Positions 17,350 to 25,459 are shown, numbered from the stretch's first letter. The stretch: DNA of 64,000 nt from Leptolyngbya sp. FACHB-261 (GCF_014696065.1 NZ_JACJPL010000018.1:1-64000), one strand, 5' to 3'. Numbers and translations: made by a program. Notes: generated from the letters alone by a model not told the origin.

Positions 17350-17613
17350 ATGCCAAAAATCCATGTCAGCTTCTTCCCAAGGAAGCTTGGGGAGACAAGG
17401 TCGTGGTTGAATGTGCCCTCCGATCAAGTTTTAACGGTGGAGCAATTGCCCAAAACAGGGGACTATCTGGTGTATGGCAGCGAAACTGACTACTGGCAGG
17501 TCAAAGCAGTGACGTTAGCGGAGGGAGACTACCGCAGCTATGACGCAAGGATTGAAGCTACGCAAGTATTACCCGAAGACATCTTGCCACTCCCCAGGCA
17601 CAGGGTGTGGTAG
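17350..17613 (+). CDS. Small protein of unknown function
   Basis: An 87-aa protein from ATG 17350. The sequence (MPKIHVSFFPRKLG, DYLVYGSETDYWQVKAVTL, YRSYDARIEATQVLPEDI) suggests a small all-beta fold. No signal peptide, cysteines or metal motif. GGGAG lies 13 bases upstream, a loose spacing. It is followed closely by the 21-bp repeat array. I do not recognise the family. Confidence 0.5.
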   Translation: MPKIHVSFFPRKLGETRSWLNVPSDQVLTVEQLPKTGDYLVYGSETDYWQVKAVTLAEGDYRSYDARIEATQVLPEDILPLPRHRVW

Positions 17614-17652
17614 TCATGGTTGGCGTCAGTGACTGGGTGAATAGCGCTTTTG

Positions 17653-17830
17653 TTTAGTTTGAGGCCGCTGAAACTAGGTTTGAGGGCGACGACATTTAGT
17701 TTCATCCCGACAATATTTAGTTTGCGGACGCTGAAACTAGGTTTGAGCACGACAAAACTAGGTTTCAGCGCGCTTTAACTTGATTTCAGCGCGACAGCTT
17801 TTAGTTTGAGGGGGATTTAGCTTGATTTTT
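17653..17830. repeat. Degenerate 21-bp tandem repeat array, about eight units
   Basis: On the minus strand, units run close to GTCGCGCTCAAACTAAATTT with 20-22 bp spacing, e.g. GTCGTGCTCAAACCTAGTTT and GTCGGGATGAAACTAAATGT. Variable positions alternate mainly between CTC/CTG before AAAC and CTAGTTT/TAAATTT after it. Part of the array is open on the minus strand as heptapeptides (LKPSFS, MKLNVVA), but there is no start signal. It is not CRISPR: there are no spacers. Confidence 0.85.
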
Positions 17831-17934
17831 GGGCTGCGAAGGGTTGTGCAACAGCCACTTACCAGCTATCAGTCAAGGCAGCCTGCCAGAAAAGCTGCAA
17901 CCAGTTAAAGACTGTAGAGGCTGAGGGAATACTT

Positions 17935-18264
17935 CTAAGCTTTAGAGCGCAGCACTTTCAACTGCTCCTCAATGATCTGTGCCTGCCACTTAGCATTGCG
18001 TTCAATCATTTCGAGGGCACGGGCAGCAGTTGCCTCATCCAGGTTGCGGGTTCGCAGCAACTGAGTCAAGCCGAGCATTGTAGTCAGGGGCGTTCGCAGT
18101 TGGTGACCAAGAGTTGCCAGAAGCTCATCGCTGATGTTGCTTGCTATCGCGTTTCCACAACTACAGCTCCGGCTGCAATCAGAGGAGGCAGTACCTTGCT
18201 GCGGGTCTTCAGCCCAGGTAGCAACCGTGCGGCTGTCTTGAGTAGTGAACTGCAAATGATCCAT
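17935..18264 (-). CDS. Orphan HisKA (histidine kinase dimerisation) domain protein
   Basis: A 109-aa protein from ATG 18264. Residues about 46-108 are a HisKA domain with an intact H-box (LLATLGHQLRTPLTTMLG) and the second helix (IERNAKWQAQIIEEQL). The first 45 residues are low complexity with several Cys/Ser. There is no HATPase domain; the stop follows directly. It could be a phosphotransfer partner for another kinase or the remnant of a degraded kinase. A broken receiver domain lies 375 bp away, which favours decay of a two-component locus. Confidence 0.6.
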   Translation of the reverse strand: MDHLQFTTQDSRTVATWAEDPQQGTASSDCSRSCSCGNAIASNISDELLATLGHQLRTPLTTMLGLTQLLRTRNLDEATAARALEMIERNAKWQAQIIEEQLKVLRSKA

Positions 18265-18639
18265 CTGAAAATGCTCTTTGTTCTCTCAAGATCCTAAGCG
18301 ATTCTAAGAAAAAGGCTATAACCCAAGGAGGGGTTTTTAGCTTGACCTTGTGAGCGGACTGATTAATAACCTTCTAAGTACTGGAAAGCCCAGGTTATTG
18401 CCGATACTTCTGATTAATTGAACTAACATATCTGCTCTGTGAAAGATGGAAGAAAAGCCTACAGATTGTTTACCTTAGGCAACTATTTGTACTGGCTTTG
18501 TCTTAGCTAAAATTTTTGAGATTACTTTTTAATGCTCGTGGCAGCCATCACATTTAGTAAAGTTGTGAGTTCTCACAAAACCTCAAGTAGTATTGAGGGA
18601 TTGAGAGGTTTTTCCCGATTTAATGAATGGCTTTGGGGG
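18265..18639. other. Intergenic region, no gene seen
   Basis: About 375 bp of low G+C. An open stretch at 18532-18639 precedes the receiver remnant but shows no receiver sequence. Nothing else is recognised. Confidence 0.35.
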
Positions 18640-18853
18640 ATGCGTCGCCTCAGATTAGACCCTCGAACCAGCTCGACTCCGGTTGTTGCGGTCGCAGTGC
18701 CTAGCAATGGCGGGTGATCGAGAACGCATCCTAGCCGCTGGCTGCAAAGGTTATTTGCGCAAGCCCTATGTTCCGGAGGAGGTAGATGCAGTTATTAACC
18801 GGGTTCTGCGGCACTTCTACACCGTTCCTTCGAGCTATCGACAAGCAAGCTAA
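18640..18853 (+). pseudogene. Response-regulator receiver remnant with a frameshift
   Basis: Translation gives RLDPRTSSTPVVAV in one frame and, from about 18701, LAMAGDRERILAAGCKGYLRKPY in another, ending at TAA 18851. Together they match the C-terminal half of a receiver domain (beta-4, the conserved Lys of the RKPY motif, alpha-5). The half with the phospho-accepting Asp is missing. The match to the intact regulator at 33545-34033 (VTAMAMAGDRERLLA, SKPY) is clear. So the copy is 5' truncated and shifted near 18696-18703. Confidence 0.75.
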
Positions 18854-18991
18854 GCAACCGCAATAGAAAGCTATTGCATCTGACCAGTGACTCTGGTAAG
18901 TTAATATCTCAATTATTCAAAGGAGCATTTGCCTTACGAAAAAGCCGACCAAAAACTTATGCGCTACCCAAAAGCCTTAGCAACTTCTGGA

Positions 18992-19181
18992 TAGCTAACC
19001 CCCCAACTGTTCTATGTACAGTCAGGCGGCTGACAGGTGATTTTAACACCTCATTAGCCACCCCGGCTTGCTATGTCAAACCAGAGGGTGGCTAACTCTT
19101 TAGCGGTAACACCCGGTAAGGGCGAGGCAACCTCGCCCCTACCCACAACCGCATTGAAGGCCCCCCTAACCCCCCAATTCT
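18992..19181 (+). other. Conserved structured leader of two-gene module, copy A
   Basis: This block matches the reverse complement of 41404-41604 almost throughout, starting at TAGCTAACCCCCCAACTG; the longest identical tract is 52 bp (19103-19154). It contains successive potential hairpins: GTCAG/CTGAC (19021-19034), TTAGCCACCC/GGGTGGCTAA (about 19054-19095) and GCGGT/ACCGC enclosing the GGGCGAGG palindrome (19103-19152). No reading frame is conserved between the copies, so it is probably an RNA or DNA element. Confidence 0.75.
19120..19138. repeat. GC palindrome, family copy 1
   Basis: GGGCGAGG, spacer CAA, CCTCGCCC; perfect 8-bp arms. It lies within the leader of module copy A. Confidence 0.85.
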
Positions 19182-19223
19182 TTAAACCAAAACCTCACCA
19201 CCTACGGCACCTTCCCTTAGCAA

Positions 19224-19242
19224 GGGCGAGGCAACCTCGCCC
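19224..19242. repeat. GC palindrome, family copy 2
   Basis: GGGCGAGG, spacer CAA, CCTCGCCC; identical to copy 1 and about 85 bp further on. Confidence 0.85.
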
Positions 19243-19303
19243 CTACCTGATACCCGAAGCCGCAGGATTTTCAACCCCTCGATTTCAACAACGAATTTCG
19301 TAG

Positions 19304-19322
19304 GGGCGGGGTTTCCCCGCCC
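19304..19322. repeat. GC palindrome, family copy 3
   Basis: GGGCGGGG, spacer TTT, CCCCGCCC; the sixth base has changed to G with a matching C in the other arm. It lies 41 bp before gene 1 of copy A. Confidence 0.85.
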
Positions 19323-19362
19323 GGTGCAACACTACTGGTTCCCTTCTACAACCCGCATTCCC

Positions 19363-19746
19363 ATGCGCCATCTTTCTGCTGTCATTAATCCGCGTCAGCT
19401 CAAAATTCTGGCTACCGATATCGCCAACTACTTAGGCATTCCTCAAAGCCTAATTCTGCGCTTCGAGCAGTGGGCCAATGTCTTGTTTGTGCATCGCCAA
19501 GATCGCGGTGGTCAATTTATCAGCTATCGCCAACTCGCCTGCTGGCTCGAAGCCTGCATCGCAGCCATCCGCACCTGCCAAACTCATCAAGCCTTGCAAA
19601 CCCTAGGCCAACTGCTCAAAACCGAAACTCAACGCTTCAACTATCCCCAAGACACCATCGCCTACCTGCGTTGCCTCTGGCAGCAACACAAAGCACAACT
19701 CGATCTCAACCTCAACCTGCGCAGTTTCTATACCCCCATTCTCTAA
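19363..19746 (+). CDS. Module gene 1, copy A: unknown basic protein
   Basis: A 127-aa protein starting at ATG 19363, chosen because homology to copy B (40901-41290) runs through this ATG. The two proteins agree at about 84% of 127 positions. The sequence is rich in Arg, Gln and Leu and mainly helical. The most conserved parts are YLGIPQSLILRFE, WANVLFVHRQDRGGQFISYR and QHKAQLDLNLNLRSFYTP, the first two being candidate nucleic-acid contact surfaces. No catalytic motif (HUH, DDE, tyrosine recombinase) is visible. Gene 2 starts 12 bp later, so they are co-transcribed. I do not recognise the family. Confidence 0.75.
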   Translation: MRHLSAVINPRQLKILATDIANYLGIPQSLILRFEQWANVLFVHRQDRGGQFISYRQLACWLEACIAAIRTCQTHQALQTLGQLLKTETQRFNYPQDTIAYLRCLWQQHKAQLDLNLNLRSFYTPIL

Positions 19747-19758
19747 TCTCTAAGCCCC

Positions 19759-20094
19759 ATGACCTCTAATCTCTCCCCCGCCCAAATTCGCCTTGCCCTC
19801 TGGGACACAATCAGCCGGGATTTAACCCTGCCCGCTCAATCCAAAATTATCTTGTTAGTAATCGCCAATCTCACCGAGCCGCGCAGCTTCAAGGCCCGCA
19901 TTCCCATTTCCCTTATCGTCGTCCATGGTGGTTTACAGGAATCAGACGTGAGCCGCTTACTGCCAACTTTAGAAGCCAACCGTTGGGTCGAGAAAATGTT
20001 AGTGCCCTCTAGCTCAGGTTCTCCCCCGGTTACTCTCTATAACCTGACCCCTCCCTTAATTCGAACTGCTTTGCGCCGCGCTGGCAATTGCTAG
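19759..20094 (+). CDS. Module gene 2, copy A: small winged-helix-like protein
   Basis: A 111-aa protein homologous to 40545-40874. Pattern: helix 1 IRLALWDTISRDLTL, helix 2 SKIILLVIANLTEP, then IPISLIVVHGGLQESDVSRLLPTLEANRWVEK, whose latter part looks like a helix-turn-helix and wing, as in winged-helix domains of replication initiators and MarR-like proteins. DNA binding is inferred from pattern only. The C-terminal 30 residues diverge between copies (about 50% identical overall). It is translated 12 bp after gene 1; here no gene follows on the same strand, while in copy B a histidine kinase does. Confidence 0.72.
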   Translation: MTSNLSPAQIRLALWDTISRDLTLPAQSKIILLVIANLTEPRSFKARIPISLIVVHGGLQESDVSRLLPTLEANRWVEKMLVPSSSGSPPVTLYNLTPPLIRTALRRAGNC

Positions 20095-20128
20095 TTCCCT
20101 ATAGCTAATCTCGTCAGGCATAACTCAA

Positions 20129-20581
20129 TCAGGGCTTTGCTAATAATCCTTCCGCAACCCGTTTTAACCGGCGCAGTTGGGCTTGCATATCTTGCTGAGT
20201 CAAAGCAGCCGCAAAGGTGTTGAAGCCAAAACGCACCAGCGGATTGGGAATTTCAAACTCAAAACGATTGAGCAGACACGTACCACTGGCCTCTGGCTGG
20301 CACTCCCAACGATCGCAGCCACTAAAAAAACCCTGGAATCCCCAAACCACTAGACCCGGTTCGCGTTCTAGTACGACATTTTCCAACGTGGGTTTCAAGA
20401 TCGGAATCTGCACCACAAAACGGCTGCGAGTCCCCACTTCAGTGCTCCATTGACCCACAGGTTCGCAGCGCAAAGCCGGATTCAGCCAGCGATGCATTAG
20501 AGCCTGCTCCGTAATGCATCGCTCAACCAGTGTTGCCGGAGCCGCAATCTGAATCGATTGCTCAAAAACCTGACGACTCAA
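20129..20581 (-). CDS. SRPBCC (START-like) family protein
   Basis: A protein of about 150 aa with the polyketide-cyclase/START-like outline: N-terminal EQSIQIAAPATLVERCI with the 'IAAP' entry, a middle antiparallel sheet (RFVVQIPILKPTLENVVLE, LVVWGFQGF) and the long C-terminal helix (LTQQDMQAQLRRLKRVAEGL). Such proteins bind lipids or hydrophobic ligands. The start is uncertain: TTG 20581 is the first usable codon, and the DNA just upstream is a small direct repeat (CTCAAG plus CTTTTT-type units, three times in 20577-20620) with no ribosome site. It lies between module copy A and a histidine kinase. Confidence 0.75.
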   Translation of the reverse strand: MSRQVFEQSIQIAAPATLVERCITEQALMHRWLNPALRCEPVGQWSTEVGTRSRFVVQIPILKPTLENVVLEREPGLVVWGFQGFFSGCDRWECQPEASGTCLLNRFEFEIPNPLVRFGFNTFAAALTQQDMQAQLRRLKRVAEGLLAKP

Positions 20582-20659
20582 GGGCTTTTTCTCAAGGTTT
20601 TTCTCAAGTGCTTTTTCCTGCCTTTCCCAGGCCAGCTTGCTCTAGTTCAATACGCAAAC

Positions 20660-21634
20660 TCAAACTAAAACGGGTCGGTGGTAAAGCGGAATGCGCACCG
20701 TCACAGTCGAACCCAGCCCCTCACCCAAACTGTAAAAATGCACCTCGCCCCCCATCGCCTCCATCAATTGACGGCTAATCGTCAGACCGAGACCCAAGCC
20801 GCCATATTGCCGCGTACGAGCGCCATCCACCTGATAAAACGGTTGGAACAAACGCTCAGAGCGTTCTAAAGGAACGCCAATACCGGTATCGCAAATGTAG
20901 AGCGTCAGCAGATCGCTTTGCCAACCCACATTCAGGCTGATGCGAATGCTTCCCTCAGGCGTGAATTTAACCGCATTCCCCACCAGGTTGAGCAGCACTT
21001 GCAGCAGTCGATGGTGGTCCCCCTGCAAAATTATTTCGTCCTTAAGATTGGGGTGTTCAACCACCAATTCCAGACGCTTATGTTCAGCTTGAGGGCGAAC
21101 AATCCGCTCCACTTCAGTTAACAGTTCGCGCAGATTCACTGGCCCTGTATGCAATTTCAGATTACCAGCGTCTAGATTCCCTAAATCCAGCACGCCAGCA
21201 ATACATTCCAGCAGTCGCAACGAGGATTGATAGGCCTGTTCAATAAACTGGCTCTGCTCCTCGCTGCCATCGGTCATACCGTCCAGAACTAACTTCAATA
21301 GCCCGATCGTGCCATTGAGCGGCGTTCGCAGTTCGTGAGAAATATTGGCCAGAAATTCGTTGCGAATTCGCTCTGATTCTTGTGCGGCCTGACGCGCAGA
21401 CACCAATTCCTGCTCGCAGTGGCTCAGCCTCAGGCGAATCAAAGCCATTTGCTCACGCAAACGCTCAACTTGGTCCCAAGGATTGCCCTCTAAAGCGGGG
21501 TGACGTATGAGCTGCCGATCGATTCCGGCCAAACCTGAGCCACTCAGCTCGGGTGAGGACGACTCCGAAAATTCCGGTGCGAAAACACCAATCTGGCAGT
21601 CCGATGATTCTGGACGGCTGTGTTGACTCTTCAT
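20660..21634 (-). CDS. Soluble histidine kinase
   Basis: A 324-aa kinase from ATG 21634 (GTG 21640 is possible). Residues 1-50 are disordered, 55-90 coiled coil (DQVERLREQMALIRLRL). The HisKA domain follows with H100 in FLANISHELRTPLNG, then HATPase_c with N (NLVGNAVKF), G1 (CDTGIGVPLE), F (LFQPFYQVD) and G2 (GGLGLGLTI) boxes. All residues needed for autophosphorylation are present. No sensor domain or membrane segment is visible, so the input must come from a partner. No response regulator is adjacent. The hairpin 21806-21843 lies further upstream. Confidence 0.88.
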   Translation of the reverse strand: MKSQHSRPESSDCQIGVFAPEFSESSSPELSGSGLAGIDRQLIRHPALEGNPWDQVERLREQMALIRLRLSHCEQELVSARQAAQESERIRNEFLANISHELRTPLNGTIGLLKLVLDGMTDGSEEQSQFIEQAYQSSLRLLECIAGVLDLGNLDAGNLKLHTGPVNLRELLTEVERIVRPQAEHKRLELVVEHPNLKDEIILQGDHHRLLQVLLNLVGNAVKFTPEGSIRISLNVGWQSDLLTLYICDTGIGVPLERSERLFQPFYQVDGARTRQYGGLGLGLTISRQLMEAMGGEVHFYSLGEGLGSTVTVRIPLYHRPVLV

Positions 21635-21805
21635 CTGCACTCTGACCGAAGCGACCGCTTGAGGGATGGGGCAATCCTGTCTAATTCAAAGTCTAATTGA
21701 GCTGTCTGTGACCTCGACCACAAACTGCGTCAAATTCATACAAAAAATACATATTGTTAATCACTCTCAAGGATGAGGTAAAAGAAGATTGTACTAGCCT
21801 AGTCA

Positions 21806-21843
21806 AGCCGGTCAGAAGGGGAGATCCCCCCCTCTGACCGGCT
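21806..21843. terminator. Strong hairpin after the P-loop kinase gene
   Basis: AGCCGGTCAGA (21806-21816) and TCTGACCGGCT (21833-21843) form a perfect 11-bp stem, extended by G and C runs inside. It lies 15 bp after the stop of the minus-strand gene 21859-22359. No T-run follows on that strand, so it may be a 3' stabiliser or a factor-dependent end. Confidence 0.55.
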
Positions 21844-21858
21844 ATATCTAGTGCTATT

Positions 21859-22359
21859 TCAAAAGCTGGAAGGCTCCACAGAGTCTACCTGGCATCGGTT
21901 AGTTTGGCGGATTAAACCATCAAACCCCTCTGCCAGACTCGGGGGTGCCCCACTCAAGCGTCGATGCATACGCTCAATGACTGCTTCAGGAACCTGACGC
22001 AAACGGTCTTGGTTTCGTTGCAGACAGAGACACAGGGGCACATCTAACCACCAGCCCAGCACTCCCTCAAATCCGAAATTTCGGGCTTGAACAATCAAGC
22101 CGCGACGCTGGCGACGCACCACATTTGTCGCATCGTAGATGACACCCACTTCATCCTTTATCGCCTGATACCAGCGCTGCTCCACCTGCCTCCAGATAGA
22201 GTTCCACGGGCCTTGAGTCGATTCGTCGCCAAATAACTCAGCCCGAAGCGCATCTGTCGAAACCAGCAACCATTGCGAGTTTTGAGCATGCAGCATCCGG
22301 GCTAAAGTCGATTTGCCACTGGCGGGCAGACCAATCAGAATAATCAGTTGGCTAGGCAA
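21859..22359 (-). CDS. P-loop kinase-like ATPase (AAA_33 type)
   Basis: A 166-aa protein with Walker A GLPASGKSTL at residues 9-18, a Walker B-like segment (VGVIYDATNV) and a lid arginine region (RRQRRGLIVQ, RMHRRL). This is the small kinase fold related to polynucleotide kinase and zeta-toxin-like proteins. Substrate unknown. TTG 22359 is the only start in range. It begins 27 bp after chlI on the same strand and may be co-transcribed, but there is no functional link known to me. Confidence 0.75.
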   Translation of the reverse strand: MPSQLIILIGLPASGKSTLARMLHAQNSQWLLVSTDALRAELFGDESTQGPWNSIWRQVEQRWYQAIKDEVGVIYDATNVVRRQRRGLIVQARNFGFEGVLGWWLDVPLCLCLQRNQDRLRQVPEAVIERMHRRLSGAPPSLAEGFDGLIRQTNRCQVDSVEPSSF

Positions 22360-22386
22360 TTGGCTGGGTAATTAGCTGGGCAGAGC

Positions 22387-23478
22387 TTAACCTCTAGCCG
22401 CAGCAGGCACGCTACCGTTTTGCTCAAGCTCAGCCTCACTAATGCCAAACACCCGGTTGAAGACCTTATCGACCTTGTAGCCGGAGTCAATAGATTCCAA
22501 GGGGTCTTTGCGCAGACGGTGGCGCAGGCAGAGCGTGATCACCTGCTTAATATCACTAACCGTGACTTCGCTACGACCTTCAAAGGCGCACAGAGCCCGA
22601 GCAGCCCGATTGGTGACAATATCACCGCGCAAGCCATCAACATCTAGCTCAGAACAAACCTGAGAGATTTTGACCCGCAGATCGTAGGGCACGGTCACAG
22701 AGGGCAAGCGCGTTTGTGCTTCAACAATTTGCGCTTGCAGATGGATTTGAGCCTCGCGTTGAGCATCTAAAAACGACTGCGGGTTTTGGTCAAATTCGGT
22801 GCGCTGCTCCACAATTTGCACACGCAGGACCGGATCCTTAACTGTGCGAATCTCAGCATGCATGCCAAAGCGGTCTAACAACTGGGGCCGCAGTTCTCCT
22901 TCTTCTGGGTTGCCGGAGCCGACCAGCACAAACCGAGCTGGGTGACGAATAGAAATCCCTTCCCGCTCGACCGTGTTCCAACCGGAGGCCGCCGAGTCGA
23001 GCAGCACATCTACCAAGTGGTCATCAAGTAGGTTGACTTCGTCAACATAAAGGATGCCCCGGTTAGCTTTAGCCAATAGGCCAGGTTCAAAGGCTTTGAC
23101 CCCTTCTGCCAGCGCTTTTTCAATATCAATCGTGCCGCACACCCGATCTTCGGTTGCGCCCAGAGGCAAGTCCACCATAGGGACCTGTTTTTTGGCAATT
23201 CTTCGTTCCCCAGTAGCAGTGTAGGCGTCATCACCCATCAGCTCGGGATCGGTAGGGCTGGAATTAAAGGGGTCGTCGGCGATCACCTCGATTTCGGGAA
23301 GCAGGTCCGCTAACGCACGAATCGTGGTTGATTTGCCGGTACCCCGGTCACCCATAATCATTACCCCACCGACTTTGGGATCAATGACATTGAGAAGCAG
23401 CGCCAACTTCATCTCTTCCTGGCCGACGATGGCCGTAAAAGGAAAAACAGCGCGTTGGGCAAGGGCAGGGGTTGTCAC
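22387..23478 (-). CDS. chlI: Magnesium chelatase subunit ChlI
   Basis: A 363-aa AAA+ ATPase of the Mg-chelatase (ChlD, ChlH, ChlI), which inserts Mg2+ into protoporphyrin IX, the first step committed to chlorophyll. Motifs: [19 protein letters not shown], Walker [10 protein letters not shown], Walker [11 protein letters not shown], sensor 1 [10 protein letters not shown], arginine finger region [12 protein letters not shown], and sensor 2 near [17 protein letters not shown] 23478 is the chosen start: GAGG lies six bases upstream, and the protein then starts VTTPALAQ as in relatives. The TTG at 23508 has no ribosome site. Confidence 0.95.
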   Translation of the reverse strand: MTTPALAQRAVFPFTAIVGQEEMKLALLLNVIDPKVGGVMIMGDRGTGKSTTIRALADLLPEIEVIADDPFNSSPTDPELMGDDAYTATGERRIAKKQVPMVDLPLGATEDRVCGTIDIEKALAEGVKAFEPGLLAKANRGILYVDEVNLLDDHLVDVLLDSAASGWNTVEREGISIRHPARFVLVGSGNPEEGELRPQLLDRFGMHAEIRTVKDPVLRVQIVEQRTEFDQNPQSFLDAQREAQIHLQAQIVEAQTRLPSVTVPYDLRVKISQVCSELDVDGLRGDIVTNRAARALCAFEGRSEVTVSDIKQVITLCLRHRLRKDPLESIDSGYKVDKVFNRVFGISEAELEQNGSVPAAARG

Positions 23479-24023
23479 AGCAGGCCTCAATCTCAGAAAG
23501 GGTGGCAAGGATGCCCTCAGGCATCTCTTATCTTGCCACGAGTTCAGTCCCTGCTTTGAGCTGAGCTCAGTCTCGCAATTCTACCCAGCTCAAGCTCAAG
23601 AGCTGCACTTGTAGAGAGGCTTGTAGAGAGTTAGCCCTGCTGCGATCTCATCTCTGTGATCTCATTAGGATTTCAGGTGTGCTTAGCATTTGGCAGGTCT
23701 CGCCAATGGTTGAGGAGTCGTTGAAGAGCAATCCTTAGAGGAAGCCGAGCAGTAAACCTGGTTTTAATTCTCAGTAAGGTTTCAGTAACGTTAAAGTGGA
23801 GTAGAAGGAAAGGGTTTACCTTTCAATTAGTGAGCATATTTGCGTACAAATGGAAGCCTCAGCGCTTGGCGGCCAGGACTCCGATATTGAAATGATATTG
23901 AGGTCGCTGGTTGGCGATTGCAACAGTTTCCCTTAGAGTGATGTGAATGTACCGATCAGTGATGACCTATTAAGAGTTGCCATTAAAGCCAATGCCTAAC
24001 ATTGTGGACAAGGGAGCGTAGCA
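23479..24023. other. Divergent intergenic region chlI / acpS
   Basis: About 545 bp between two divergent genes; it must hold both promoters. I see no reading frame of interest and no clear operator palindrome. The acpS side is A+T-richer. Confidence 0.4.
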
Positions 24024-24464
24024 GTGAGCGCCAGTCCTCGATTGCCGACCACTGCCCAGATCGGTACAGATATTGTCTACATTCCCCGAATTGCTGCTGT
24101 AGTTGAGCAGTTCGGCCAACATTTTTTGGATAAAGTTTACACCCCCCAAGAGCAACAAGACGCCAAGCGTTCGGCTCGCCAAATTAACTCTCGTCTGGCT
24201 GGACGTTGGGCCGCTAAAGAGGCTGCCGTTAAGGCGCTGGGTACAGGCTGGCGTGGTGTAGGCTATCGAGATGTAGAAATTAAACGTAAGCCCAGTGGTG
24301 CACCAACCATCACCTTACACAACCGGGCATTAGCACTCGTTCATACGCGGCACCAAGAAAACTGGGAGTGGCAGGTGAGTTTTAGCCACGATGGAGACTA
24401 TGCCATTGCGACAGCCATTTTCGCTCCCTCTGTGGATTCGCTGTCCTCTAGCACACCGATATGA
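24024..24464 (+). CDS. acpS: Holo-[acyl-carrier-protein] synthase AcpS
   Basis: A 146-aa phosphopantetheinyl transferase that activates acyl carrier protein from CoA. The family signatures are the N-terminal GTDIVYIPRIAAV (Mg-binding Asp) and RLAGRWAAKEAAVKALGTG (catalytic WAAKEA). The C-terminal WQVSFSHDGDYAIATAI is typical. GTG 24024 is preceded by AAGGGAG. It overlaps pipX by four bases (ATGA), so translational coupling is likely. An operon acpS-pipX-pipY puts lipid synthesis beside nitrogen/carbon signalling. Confidence 0.93.
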   Translation: MSASPRLPTTAQIGTDIVYIPRIAAVVEQFGQHFLDKVYTPQEQQDAKRSARQINSRLAGRWAAKEAAVKALGTGWRGVGYRDVEIKRKPSGAPTITLHNRALALVHTRHQENWEWQVSFSHDGDYAIATAIFAPSVDSLSSSTPI

Positions 24465-24730
24465 GTCCTGAGAATTATCTCAATCATCCGACCTTTGGCC
24501 TGTTATCGAGCGTCTGTATCTTAGAGGAGAACCGCCAACTCTTCACCACTCTTTATGCACAACGATTATTCTTTTTAGTTACAACCAGTCCTGATGGTTT
24601 AGAGTTCGAGCCTCTGGGTCGAGTGGAGGCACGACTACTGATGGAAAACCATCTGCGCCGACTCCGCCGCAATGGGCAGCAAAATGAATATGCAAAACTC
24701 CAAGACACCTATAAGCGAACGTTTCCCTGA
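24461..24730 (+). CDS. pipX: PII-interacting protein PipX
   Basis: An 89-aa cyanobacterial co-activator. The Tudor-like domain covers about residues 1-55 (ENYLNHPTFGLLSSVC, QRLFFLVTT, FEPLGRVEARLLMENHLRRL), followed by two C-terminal helices. PipX binds PII (GlnB) when 2-oxoglutarate is low and NtcA when it is high, and boosts NtcA-dependent transcription. It begins in the ATGA overlap with acpS; pipY follows 3 bp after its stop. Confidence 0.93.
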   Translation: MSPENYLNHPTFGLLSSVCILEENRQLFTTLYAQRLFFLVTTSPDGLEFEPLGRVEARLLMENHLRRLRRNGQQNEYAKLQDTYKRTFP

Positions 24731-24733
24731 GCA

Positions 24734-25459
24734 ATGACTGCGCCGAATGCTCAAGATTTTGCCCCACAAGACCCAATTCAAGACTCAATTGCCCAACGGC
24801 TCCAACTGATTCAGGCTCAGCTGCCTCCTCAGGTACGCTTAATTGCCGTGAGCAAACAAGTTTCGCTGGAGAAAATGCGCTTGGCCTATGCGGCTGGTGT
24901 GCGCGACTTTGGCGAAAGTCAGGTGCAAGAAGTCGCCCACAAACATTCAGCTCTGAGCGATTTACCTGGGATTCGCTGGCACCTGATCGGACATCTGCAA
25001 AGCAACAAAGTTCGTCCGGCCATAGAGCTATTTGACTGGATTCACTCAGTTGATGATTTAAAACTGGCGCAACGCTTAGATCGGTTGGCGGGCGAATTGG
25101 GCAAGACCCCTAAAGTTTGCCTCCAAGTGAAGCTGCTGCCAGATCCCAATAAATATGGTTGGGAGGTTGACGCCCTACTCCAGGACCTCAAGCTGTTGAA
25201 CCAGTGCCAACATTTGCAGATCCTGGGCCTAATGACGATCTTGCCGTTTGGCTTGGCGGCAGAGGAAGCGCTTCGGGCATTTGAACAGGCTCGCGAATTG
25301 GCAGACCGCATTCGAGGCTTAGCTCTGCCTCAGATCCAAATGCAGGAGCTGTCAATGGGCATGTCAGGCGATTATCCCCAAGCCGTTGCGGCTGGGGCCA
25401 CGATGGTGCGCTTAGGGACAATCTTGTTCGGCGACCGTCCCCTTGCAGGCACGAGGTAG
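24734..25459 (+). CDS. pipY: PLP homeostasis protein PipY (YggS/PROSC family)
   Basis: A 241-aa TIM-barrel PLP-binding protein with no known catalysis, acting in vitamin B6 and amino-acid homeostasis. PLP lysine lies in LIAVSKQVSLEKM; other signatures are GVRDFGESQVQE, WHLIGHLQSNKV, GLMTILPFG and LSMGMSGDYPQAV. It sits 3 bp after pipX, the usual cyanobacterial arrangement, in which the two proteins are functionally linked. The stop codon lies inside the left arm of the terminator hairpin. Confidence 0.94.
   Translation: MTAPNAQDFAPQDPIQDSIAQRLQLIQAQLPPQVRLIAVSKQVSLEKMRLAYAAGVRDFGESQVQEVAHKHSALSDLPGIRWHLIGHLQSNKVRPAIELFDWIHSVDDLKLAQRLDRLAGELGKTPKVCLQVKLLPDPNKYGWEVDALLQDLKLLNQCQHLQILGLMTILPFGLAAEEALRAFEQARELADRIRGLALPQIQMQELSMGMSGDYPQAVAAGATMVRLGTILFGDRPLAGTR

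Larger units (their letters stand above)
18854..19362. other. Intergenic region before module copy A
   Basis: About 500 bp. The first 138 bp (18854-18991) hold nothing recognised. From 18992 the sequence is the conserved structured leader of the two-gene module, followed by a C-run element and two GC palindromes; these are listed separately. Confidence 0.6.

Noticed and set aside
17653-17830. CRISPR array
   Set aside because: Repeats are degenerate and contiguous without spacers, and no cas gene is near.
19363-20094. REP-associated tyrosine transposase or toxin-antitoxin pair
   Set aside because: No HUH motif, no catalytic tyrosine context, and no toxin or antitoxin fold that I recognise; kept as unknown module.
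24734-25459. Alanine racemase
   Set aside because: The PLP barrel is the single-domain YggS type, with no racemase C-terminal domain, and it sits beside pipX.
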